The notes under the pieces: model-generated
Database searches by the model: none
What the model was told of the DNA's origin: nothing
The model's input: only the letters and a program-made list of their open reading frames with translations
Program-made: the position numbers and the translations under genes
Assembly: GCF_030150205.1 (NCBI RefSeq)
Contig: NZ_JASLGT010000020.1
Location: forward strand, 75,012-139,011
Reading direction: 5' to 3'
DNA length: 64,000 bases
Source: Niabella sp.
GTDB taxonomy: Bacteria > Bacteroidota > Bacteroidia > Chitinophagales > Chitinophagaceae
Part shown: positions 1 through 7,582 of the stretch, one piece after another
Layout of the letters: each line of letters opens with the position of its first letter
Numbering within the stretch: position 1 is the first letter of the stretch

Positions 1-461
1 ACTATTAAAGTTGTATCGCCCACCCAAGCACTGGGTTTATCAATCCCTGAGACTCTGGCCTCCATAAAACCACTACCGGCGGCTCCGATGATTCTATAAA
101 ACTGCAAATTCCCTTGAGGATCTATTCTCAAATAATAGGCTTGCTTACTTTTAAGATATTCATAAGAATATCCACTTGATGAAGCATCAGCCTCTGTATA
201 TTTAGAAGCAAATTTGAAATCTGATTTGTAATCTGTTCCTAGAGGCCAAAACGTTAAATACATTTTCCCGGAATTATTTTCCTTTACTATTATGTGTACT
301 GGAAAGTCTACCAGATCAGAAAATGTTGATGTTACATCATTCAATTGGGTAATTGATGTTGCTGCTCGTGCTGTAGCTTGCTGACGAAATTCTACATTCT
401 TGTTACAGGAAATAAATAAGATGCTAATACACAGGAATGAGATTGTTAAGTAGTTGTTCAT
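1..461 (-). CDS. Putative lipoprotein, 3' end beyond the window
   Basis: An open frame of 153 codons runs from an ATG at 461 to the window edge with no stop, so the C-terminus is missing. The N-terminus (MNNYLTISFLCISILFISC) is a classical lipoprotein signal with the lipobox Cys at residue 19, followed by NK, so the product should be lipid-anchored in an envelope membrane. The mature part is polar, with several Ser/Thr/Tyr-rich stretches, and I recognise no domain. It lies downstream of the sigma/beta-barrel pair on the same strand with a gap of about 46 bp. That permits co-transcription, but no functional link is visible. Function unknown. Confidence 0.7.
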   Translation of the reverse strand, partial: MNNYLTISFLCISILFISCNKNVEFRQQATARAATSITQLNDVTSTFSDLVDFPVHIIVKENNSGKMYLTFWPLGTDYKSDFKFASKYTEADASSSGYSYEYLKSKQAYYLRIDPQGNLQFYRIIGAAGSGFMEARVSGIDKPSAWVGDTTLI

Positions 462-507
462 TGTAGTTGGTTTTTTAAAGATTATAGTATGGAATTAATA
501 TGTTGCA

Positions 508-1728
508 TTACAAGTCTTTTTTAATGGAGATCTGTGTGCCTACCCCGCCCAGGCTTAAATTACCATACCCAATCTCACCCATCGGGATCTTTACATAGGG
601 AGCGATCTGTACCGATACATGCTCCCATCTTTGCTCGTAGCCGATCGAAAGGTTGGCTACCGCATATACACTTTTTCCTTTGCCAGATACATCCCGGTTG
701 ATGGGCACCGGCCCTTCACCCCGGTCAAAATCGTAGATATAACTCTGTTTTACGATCACGGTTGGCGACACACCGGTACTTACAAATGCCTTGTTCTTTT
801 TGGAGGCCACTACGTCATAGCGTACGTTTACCGGCACATCGATCATGGTACAGGAGCCTTCGATATTGGAAACCTTGGCGGATACCGGTTTGCCGTTGGG
901 GTTGAAGTCTGCATTGTTCACATCGTAGGTCATGGATTCGTATACCACACCTGATTCTACAGAAAAACGCGATTGTCCCAGCTTACGCTGTACCAGCAGA
1001 CCGGCGTTCAGGCCTGGCTTTTTAGATACATCTCCCCGCACCATTCCCAGGTTGGAACCGGCAATGAGCCCCACCTGCCAGCGGCTGTTTGCCGTTCTTG
1101 CCGGCGTAGCTCCTTCTGTCAGGAACGGATTATAGTTCCCGGGAACTGCCGGGCGCCCGCCCGTAGATTTATCACGCAGTGAAAAATAGGGCCTCTGTGG
1201 TTGGCTGCTATCCGCAGGGCGGTGTTCCGGTGCGACTCCGGCATTTTTAAGCGGAGCCGGAAACGTCTGTCCGTTGTTTGCCTGGGAGCGTTCGCTCCTT
1301 TCCAGGGGAACCGTTATCCCTCCCGGTATAATTGTATTCAAAGAACGAAGCGCCTTCTCATCATTTTCTGTAGCCGCTGTCACAGGGAGTTGATCTGTAG
1401 CCGCAGAAACAATCGAATCTTTTTTAAAGACATCCGAAGCCATACCTGCTACGGATGAACTGCCTGCAAGTCCTGTCAACGGATGCTGTTGAAGCATCCA
1501 TACCAGTCCCGCTATGGCCAGCAACAGGCAGGCGGCAGCCAGTTGCCAGAAGCGTCGCAGCACCGGGGGACGGCGTTGCCCGGCATCTTTTCCGGCGGGA
1601 AGCATTTTTGTTTTATAAAAATCATCCCATGCACCTTCCGGGGCGTCCGGATGCTGAAAGCGGCTGGCTGCATCGCGAAAGAGTTTATCTAACGCTTCAT
1701 CGTCCATATTTGAAAATTTTTTATTCAT
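508..1728 (-). CDS. Single-TM protein with C-terminal outer-membrane beta-barrel domain, partner of ECF sigma factor
   Basis: 406 aa. Residues 1-60 are charged and presumably cytoplasmic, with a short acidic helix (DDEALDKLFRDAA) as in anti-sigma-like proteins. Residues 61-80 form one hydrophobic helix. Residues 85-210 are a Ser/Thr/Pro-rich linker. From about 215 to the end there are alternating beta strands (RWQVGLIAGSN ... TQISIKKDL) typical of PorT-like or OmpA-like barrels. The start overlaps the 3' end of the sigma gene by 8 bp, so translation is probably coupled. By analogy with Bacteroidota sigma/anti-sigma pairs it may sequester the sigma factor, but it lacks a recognisable FecR domain. 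The combination of an inner-membrane helix and a barrel-like C-terminus is topologically odd. Confidence 0.75.
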   Translation of the reverse strand: MNKKFSNMDDEALDKLFRDAASRFQHPDAPEGAWDDFYKTKMLPAGKDAGQRRPPVLRRFWQLAAACLLLAIAGLVWMLQQHPLTGLAGSSSVAGMASDVFKKDSIVSAATDQLPVTAATENDEKALRSLNTIIPGGITVPLERSERSQANNGQTFPAPLKNAGVAPEHRPADSSQPQRPYFSLRDKSTGGRPAVPGNYNPFLTEGATPARTANSRWQVGLIAGSNLGMVRGDVSKKPGLNAGLLVQRKLGQSRFSVESGVVYESMTYDVNNADFNPNGKPVSAKVSNIEGSCTMIDVPVNVRYDVVASKKNKAFVSTGVSPTVIVKQSYIYDFDRGEGPVPINRDVSGKGKSVYAVANLSIGYEQRWEHVSVQIAPYVKIPMGEIGYGNLSLGGVGTQISIKKDL

Positions 1729-2296
1729 TTAGCTGCTCCAGCATTTCCCTGAGATTTTTACGGGCCTTCATCAAGTTGGATTTTGAAGTGCCAACCGATA
1801 TGCCCAATGTTTGTGCAATTTCTTCATGACTGAACCCTTCAATGGCAAACAGGCTGAAGGTGGCCCGGTAAGCCGGACTTAATTTCTGGATCAGTTTTAC
1901 CAGGTCCAGGTACGCCATATGATCTGCCATAGTTCCGGATGCGGCTGCAGGCAGCTCTCCGGGGCCGGTATCAACCCGCTCTGCTTTTCTTTTAGCAGAC
2001 TGGTAGTGGTTGATGCTTGTATGAATCATTATTTTCTTTAACCAGCTCATGAAAACTTTTGATAAATGTTCCTGGTCCTCCGGTTCCTGAAAATGGGCCA
2101 TGCCCCTGAATACTCTTACAAATCCGTCGTTCACCATTTCCAGCGCCTCTTCCCGCGAAGCGGTATACCGCAGGCATACGGAAAGTGAAAACCCAAAGTA
2201 TTGCTCATACAACCGCCGCTGCCAGGAGGGTATACCCAACTTACAGCCACCTACAATACTTGACAGGCTATACTCGGTCTTCGGCGGTACTGACAA
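1721..2296 (-). CDS. ECF-type RNA polymerase sigma factor
   Basis: 191 aa, normal for sigma-70 family group IV. The sigma2 region spans about residues 25-95 (LRYTASREEALEMVNDGFVRVF). A variable linker follows, then a sigma4 helix-turn-helix at about 130-185 (YRATFSLFAIEGFSHEEIAQ, then LGISVGTSKSNLMKARKNL). It directs core RNA polymerase to a small regulon, usually including its own operon. It is the first gene of a two-gene unit with the overlapping TM/barrel protein, which is the likely regulator of its activity. The target genes cannot be read from the sequence. Confidence 0.9.
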   Translation of the reverse strand: MSVPPKTEYSLSSIVGGCKLGIPSWQRRLYEQYFGFSLSVCLRYTASREEALEMVNDGFVRVFRGMAHFQEPEDQEHLSKVFMSWLKKIMIHTSINHYQSAKRKAERVDTGPGELPAAASGTMADHMAYLDLVKLIQKLSPAYRATFSLFAIEGFSHEEIAQTLGISVGTSKSNLMKARKNLREMLEQLNE

Positions 2297-2451
2297 ACAC
2301 TATGTATAAGGTTACGAAATGGTTTATATATAAGTACATACAGCAAATTTCCGGGGCAGGTTGCCTCGGTTAACAATTTTTTTTTATTTTCAGGAGCCCG
2401 GAGCGCGGATAGACTAAAACAGAGTGCATCACCGGTATACGGGAATAGGGT

Positions 2452-4233
2452 TCAGGCAGAAACCTGCCCGGCCTGCTGCTCAAACTGCATTTTATGCAGG
2501 CGTGCATAAAACCCGTTCTTTTGCATCAATTCGTCATGGGAGCCCATCTCTACCAGTAAACCCTTGTCCAATACAATTATTTTGTCGGCTTTGCGGATGG
2601 TGCTTAACCGGTGGGCAATAACAATGGAGGTGCGGCCTTTTACCAGCGTTTCGGTGGCTTTTTGTATGAGCAGTTCACTTTCTGTATCAATGGAGGAAGT
2701 TGCTTCATCCAAAATGAGGATGGAAGGATCATATAGCAGGGCCCGGATAAACGAAAGCAGTTGCCGCTGTCCCAGCGATAAGGTGGCACCCCGTTCCTTA
2801 ACATTGTAATCGTATCCGCCTGGCAAACGCATAATAAAATCGTGCATATCGATCATCCTGGCAGCGGCGATCACCTGCTCCTTTGATATCTCCGGGTTCC
2901 GGAGGGTTATATTGTCCAGAACCGATCCGGAGAACAGGAACACATCCTGGAGCACCACACCAATATTTTTACGAAGGTACGCGGGTGACAACGACTGTAT
3001 GTTCCGGCCATCTACCCTGATGGTGCCCTTTTGAATGGTATAAAAGCGGTTCAGCAGGTTGGTAATCGTGGTTTTACCACTGCCGGTATGCCCCACGATG
3101 GCCACGGTTTCGCCCTGCCGGATGTGGAAGCTCAGGTTTTTGAGCACCCATTTGTCATCCACGTAGGCAAAAGAAACATCTTCAAAATCAACGGTACCTG
3201 CTACCCGGTGTTGCGGATCCTGGTATCCGCCTGCAGGCGGCTGATCCGTATCCGGGTTGTCCATTACCGTAAACACCCGCTCACTGGCAATGATGCCCAT
3301 CTGTACCGTATTAAACTTATCGGCCAGCATCCGTAAGGGGCGAAACAGCAGGTTGAGGCAAAGGATAAAGGATACGATCACTCCCTGCTGCCCCTGTTTC
3401 AGATCCAGGGCTTCGCGGGCCGTGTACCAGATAATAAGCCCGATCGAAAGCGCCAGTACGATTTCGATGATGGGGAAAAAGACCGAATAGGCAAAAATGG
3501 ACCGGATGTTGGCATCGCGGTGTTGTTTGTTAATGGTATTGAACTTGTCAAATTCTTTTTCCTCTGCATGAAAGGCCTGTACTACACTCATACCGGATAG
3601 ATGTTCCTGCACAAAGGCATTGAGCGCGGCCACGGCATTGCGTACCTTAAAAAAAGAACGGTTAATGCTTTCCTTAAAATAATACGTGGCAATGATCATG
3701 ATCGGGAACGGAATCAGCGCGATCAGCGTCAGTCTCCAGTCGATCCAGAACATATACAGCAATACACAAAGAATCGAAAGCAGGTCGGCTATAATCGGGA
3801 TCAGTCCGTCAGAAAAGATCTCGTTGATGGATTCGATATCATTGATGGTACGGGTGGTAAGCGTGCCGATGGGCGTGCGGTCAAATTGCCGCAGGTTCAG
3901 ACGAAGGATCTTTTTGTAGATAGCGTCCCGCATGTCTTTTACTACTGCCTGTCCCAGCCAGGCCGTAGTAAAGGAAAAGGAGAAGCGCATGACGGTTTCA
4001 ATCAGGATGATCACCAGTTGGAGCAACGTTACATAAACCACCATCCGGGGAATGGAATGCGTAATATAATCGTCTACCGTAAGCTGGATCAGCATCGGCC
4101 GAACGGGTGTAATAAGGGCCAGAAGGATTGCCAGTACAACAGACAGGTAAAATTTTTTCTTATACGGTGCTGCGTATTGAAATACCCGCCTGACCTTTGA
4201 AACGTCAAAAAATGCCTTTTTTGAATCTGCCAT
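2452..4233 (-). CDS. ABC exporter, fused membrane and ATPase domains (MsbA/MdlB-like)
   Basis: 593 aa half-transporter. The N-terminal ABC transmembrane domain (about residues 20-310) has six predicted helices. The ATPase domain (about 345-580) shows Walker A GHTGSGKTT, Q-loop VLQDVFLFSG, signature LSLGQRQ, Walker B ILILDEATSSID and switch IAHRLST, so all catalytic motifs are intact. It should act as a homodimer exporting a lipid, drug or peptide; the substrate cannot be inferred. It is transcribed alone, divergently from the glucokinase gene. A weak TATCTTG-type box lies about 8 bp before the ATG. Confidence 0.9.
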   Translation of the reverse strand: MADSKKAFFDVSKVRRVFQYAAPYKKKFYLSVVLAILLALITPVRPMLIQLTVDDYITHSIPRMVVYVTLLQLVIILIETVMRFSFSFTTAWLGQAVVKDMRDAIYKKILRLNLRQFDRTPIGTLTTRTINDIESINEIFSDGLIPIIADLLSILCVLLYMFWIDWRLTLIALIPFPIMIIATYYFKESINRSFFKVRNAVAALNAFVQEHLSGMSVVQAFHAEEKEFDKFNTINKQHRDANIRSIFAYSVFFPIIEIVLALSIGLIIWYTAREALDLKQGQQGVIVSFILCLNLLFRPLRMLADKFNTVQMGIIASERVFTVMDNPDTDQPPAGGYQDPQHRVAGTVDFEDVSFAYVDDKWVLKNLSFHIRQGETVAIVGHTGSGKTTITNLLNRFYTIQKGTIRVDGRNIQSLSPAYLRKNIGVVLQDVFLFSGSVLDNITLRNPEISKEQVIAAARMIDMHDFIMRLPGGYDYNVKERGATLSLGQRQLLSFIRALLYDPSILILDEATSSIDTESELLIQKATETLVKGRTSIVIAHRLSTIRKADKIIVLDKGLLVEMGSHDELMQKNGFYARLHKMQFEQQAGQVSA

Positions 4234-4321
4234 GGGCCTGCAAGATAATTATTCTGGAGACAATTTTTTTTTAAGACCCGTAAACTTATCTATCTTTCAT
4301 GCTTCTAAAAAGAAAACGTAT

Positions 4322-5014
4322 ATGGCATCCATCACATTGGCTATTGATATTGGCGGTTCCAAGGTAAAGGGCTGTACCCTCAATGCGCAGGGTGAAATGG
4401 TGCAGGATTATATCAAACAACCAACGCCTGTTCCGGCCACACCGGAGAACCTGGTGCATACGATCAAAGAACTGGTGAAGGATTTCAAATACGACCAGGT
4501 GTCGGCAGGGTTTCCCGGTTATGTGCGGAATAATATCGTGTATACGGCGCCCAACCTGGGTTCGCAATACTGGAATAAGGTAGACCTGGCCGCATTGCTT
4601 TCAAAAGCACTTGGAAAACCGGCACGGGTGGTGAATGATGCGGATATGCTGGGGCTGGGCTGTATTGCCGGCAAGGGATTTGAAATGATGATCACCCTGG
4701 GCACGGGTTTTGGTACGGCGTTCTTCCTGGATGGAAAGCTGTTGCCCCACCTGGAGATCGGGCAACATCCCTGTATTAATAATAAGACCTATGATCAGTA
4801 TATTGGCCAGCGGGCTTATGATGACCTGGGAAAAAAAGAGTGGAATAAACGGCTGCATGCGGTATTAAAAATCCTGCAAACCACATTTAATTACGATCAT
4901 TTGTTTATTGGCGGCGGACTGGCCAAAAAAATAACGCTTGAACTGAAAGACAATATGACCATCGTTTCGAATATCGATGGCATTGACGGTGGCGTGCAGC
5001 TTTGGAAGCAGTGA
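4322..5014 (+). CDS. ROK-family glucokinase, polyphosphate-glucokinase-like
   Basis: 231 aa from the ATG at 4322. The frame is open 90 bp further upstream, but that part reads into the divergent promoter and the family starts at this Met. Phosphate-1 motif DIGGSKVKG is at residues 9-17. Phosphate-2 segment ITLGTGFGTAFFLDG is near residue 120, and the adenosine motif IGGGLA is near 200. The protein is short and lacks the CxCGxxGCxE zinc motif of classical ROK sugar kinases, which fits the polyphosphate/ATP glucokinase (PPGK) subgroup. It should phosphorylate glucose to glucose-6-phosphate in the cytoplasm. The phosphoryl donor is inferred by family only. Confidence 0.82.
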   Translation: MASITLAIDIGGSKVKGCTLNAQGEMVQDYIKQPTPVPATPENLVHTIKELVKDFKYDQVSAGFPGYVRNNIVYTAPNLGSQYWNKVDLAALLSKALGKPARVVNDADMLGLGCIAGKGFEMMITLGTGFGTAFFLDGKLLPHLEIGQHPCINNKTYDQYIGQRAYDDLGKKEWNKRLHAVLKILQTTFNYDHLFIGGGLAKKITLELKDNMTIVSNIDGIDGGVQLWKQ

Positions 5015-5280
5015 TTTTTTTGTTTAAAGTTCCAGGTTCCACGTCACATCCTGATTTACACTCGAAGACCCGCACCGTTCCCGGTTTCACCTTTTTACAT
5101 TGGATCCAGTCTCAAGGGCCAGGTTGAAGCCGTTTTTTATGTTTGATGTGTTTTTGGGGGTTCAACATCGAACGTCAAAATGTCTAATCGCTGATTGCTG
5201 TGAATGTCGAATAGAAGAAAAATCACGAGGCGGTAACGAAATCTTCATTTTCACATTTTCACATTTTCAAATTCGCACAT

Positions 5281-7482
5281 TTACAGATCCTCTTCCCCCG
5301 TTTCTTTTTTGTATGCCTTGATGAATAAAGCGCCCAGGTTTTTGTACGGCGGAATATAATCCTCCATACCGGTAATATGGGCTGCTGCCCTGAATTCTTT
5401 CCAGAAGGGAATCCAGTCGATATCTTTTTTATTTCTTAAAGTTTCCAGGAAGATCCGGATAAAAGGCAGGTTGATATCCCGGTAACCTGTTTGCTTGGAC
5501 GAAATGATATGGGCGTCGGATGAGCGCCTTAAGATCGAGTCGATGAGATTAAAGCCACCACAGGAACCCATAAATACCACCCGGTTGGTAGGACTTACAT
5601 AGCCCACGCTGGTCATGGCATGATAGCTGTGCCCCCGGTGGAAGGTAACCGTGGGCGACAGGTTATTCTTTTCCAGGTAATCCTCCATGGCTGTTTGAGC
5701 CACATAGTCCTGGTCGTCTTCATTGGGCAGGGGCCGGTTGGCATATACATACACCGGAACGCCGCTGGTGGTTTTAGCTACCACAAACTTGCTGTTGCTC
5801 TGATCCAGCTTCCATTTAGGATCTGAAGAGAACGTCCGTACAAAAATGTCAAAGTCCATTTTTCCGTCATCATCCCCGTAAAAGAACATTTGAGTGATCA
5901 CTTCTCCTTTTTCGTTGGTCAGGTTGGAGAAAGGCACCATATAAACCGGCGGAATACCCAGTTCTTTGGTAAGGTCGATATTATTGGCAGGATTGGCCGA
6001 CATAAACAGCTTGGAGAGGATGGTATAAATGGCAATACCCCGTTGGTTGCCATTGCGCCGGTTACTCTCCAGGTTCCGCTTAATATTGGCCAGCATCTGG
6101 CGTGCCAGGTCCGGCAGGGTTTCATAAAGGCTGGCATAGGAATCGGCCACATCCACCCCGTCTTCCAGCCCTTTGGATTTTTCCAGTCCGCTGGCAAATG
6201 CGGTCATCAGGTCCTGGGCATGCGCTTCACTTTTGAAAGTAGTGAAAAAATTCTTCAAGGTGTTATACGAGGCTGCCTGGCTGATAAATTTACGGTAATG
6301 GTCAAAGGTAACACTCACCAGCAGTGAATCTCCCCGGTTGTTGATTTTGCTCATCATCAGGGGATATACACCACTTACATAACTACTGGTATAAATCAAC
6401 CCATCAGACAATACGGCCAGGTAGTACAGCTCCTGTGCATTCAGGGGCTGCAGGCATTTAAAGCGAACTGCGTTTGGCGACTCATGCAAGCCGTTGATTT
6501 CCGAAATAAAGTCCTCCGCGGCCTTCCGCTCCAGTCGCTTGGTTAATTCAGCGTACCCGATGGCGGTGTCGCCGGCAAGTGCCCGCTTCGTGTAATCAAT
6601 CTGGGTATTTACCAGCAGGCGGTAATATTTATACCGGTCATCCTTGGCAGCATCCAGCTGGGCGGTTGTAATCTTTCCTTTTACCAGGTTGTCCAGGAAG
6701 GGAAAATAGATCTGACCGCTTTTTTGCTGGGATAAGGCTACTACCGTTTTTACAAATTCGTCGTTCTGAATAGACCGGATCTTATAGCCCAGTTTATTAT
6801 TGGCCTGAGCATAGGAATACAGTTGTTCAGGATATTGTTTCCCTGCTACTTTTATCAGGCTATCTGCTGCAGGAGCATCCGGGTAATCTGTAAGCGCAAT
6901 AAATGTTTTGTAAGGGTATTGCGTACAATACTTAACCAGTAAAATATCTTTTATTTGTTTATAGCTGGGGTTTTCCTCAAAGATGCGGGGCAGGGTGGCA
7001 GTGTACACAATATCGTAGGGAAAGTACGATACATAAGGTACCAGTGATTCTTTTTTCTGATTGGCATCGATCAGTTTCTTATACAGTGCAATGATCTGGT
7101 CAAAATGGGTAGGACGCACCTCTTTTTTTAACCACCCGGTACGCATATGACTTAAAATGGCCACTAATCCGGAAAGATAGCCGGTTTTCATACGGTTATC
7201 AATACTGGGTTCCGTTTCAATTTCGTATTGGAGCCAGTCTACTTTTGTAGTAATCGCTTTTGTGGCGATCTGGCTGGCGCTTTCATTATTATCAATGGTA
7301 AATGTGTCGTTTGCTTTACCATCGCTGCCCAGCAACAGTTTCTGCTGCTTATTTACATTGTCGTGGGCCAGTTGCCGGGTAATGGGAACTGTATATTCGG
7401 GTATATTGCCATTTTCTGTTTGTGAAAATGCCTGGGTTACGGACGCAATTACCAATCCTAAAACAAAAGCCGATCTTTTCAT
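5281..7482 (-). CDS. Exported protein of unknown function with His/Cys motifs resembling clan CD peptidases (copy A)
   Basis: 733 aa with a signal peptide (MKRSAFVLGLVIASVTQAFS). Most of the chain (residues 50-500) is helical and repeat-like with no domain I can name. Near the C-terminus, a hydrophobic strand ends in HRGHSYHA (His at 615 and 618). A second strand, VVFMGSCGGFN, follows with Cys at 641. A strand-His-Gly block followed about 25 residues later by a strand-x-Cys block is the layout of caspase, gingipain and CHAT (clan CD) cysteine peptidases. The blocks are identical in the neighbouring paralog. A TAGCTTTG box at 7513-7520 suggests a separate promoter. Peptidase activity is inference, not established. 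Confidence 0.7.
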   Translation of the reverse strand: MKRSAFVLGLVIASVTQAFSQTENGNIPEYTVPITRQLAHDNVNKQQKLLLGSDGKANDTFTIDNNESASQIATKAITTKVDWLQYEIETEPSIDNRMKTGYLSGLVAILSHMRTGWLKKEVRPTHFDQIIALYKKLIDANQKKESLVPYVSYFPYDIVYTATLPRIFEENPSYKQIKDILLVKYCTQYPYKTFIALTDYPDAPAADSLIKVAGKQYPEQLYSYAQANNKLGYKIRSIQNDEFVKTVVALSQQKSGQIYFPFLDNLVKGKITTAQLDAAKDDRYKYYRLLVNTQIDYTKRALAGDTAIGYAELTKRLERKAAEDFISEINGLHESPNAVRFKCLQPLNAQELYYLAVLSDGLIYTSSYVSGVYPLMMSKINNRGDSLLVSVTFDHYRKFISQAASYNTLKNFFTTFKSEAHAQDLMTAFASGLEKSKGLEDGVDVADSYASLYETLPDLARQMLANIKRNLESNRRNGNQRGIAIYTILSKLFMSANPANNIDLTKELGIPPVYMVPFSNLTNEKGEVITQMFFYGDDDGKMDFDIFVRTFSSDPKWKLDQSNSKFVVAKTTSGVPVYVYANRPLPNEDDQDYVAQTAMEDYLEKNNLSPTVTFHRGHSYHAMTSVGYVSPTNRVVFMGSCGGFNLIDSILRRSSDAHIISSKQTGYRDINLPFIRIFLETLRNKKDIDWIPFWKEFRAAAHITGMEDYIPPYKNLGALFIKAYKKETGEEDL

Positions 7483-7512
7483 AAAAAACGTACTAAAAAT
7501 TCATGCGATGCG

Positions 7513-7520
7513 CAAAGCTA
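7513..7520 (-). promoter_or_regulatory. -7 promoter element (TAGCTTTG) for the copy A paralog
   Basis: The reverse strand reads TAGCTTTG, a perfect match to the Bacteroidota -7 consensus TAnnTTTG. It lies about 30 bp before the ATG at 7482, giving a leader of some 25 nt. It shows that the second of the tandem paralogs need not depend on read-through from the first. Confidence 0.5.
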
Positions 7521-7582
7521 CCCCCTTTTTGTGCAGTAAGGAAGCTTGCGATGATCTTTTAACAAAACCAAGACGCAAAAAA

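Noticed and set aside
3601..4200. 199-codon plus-strand frame inside the ABC exporter
   Set aside because: Antisense shadow of a gene with all ABC motifs; the translation is Arg/Gln/Asp-rich nonsense.
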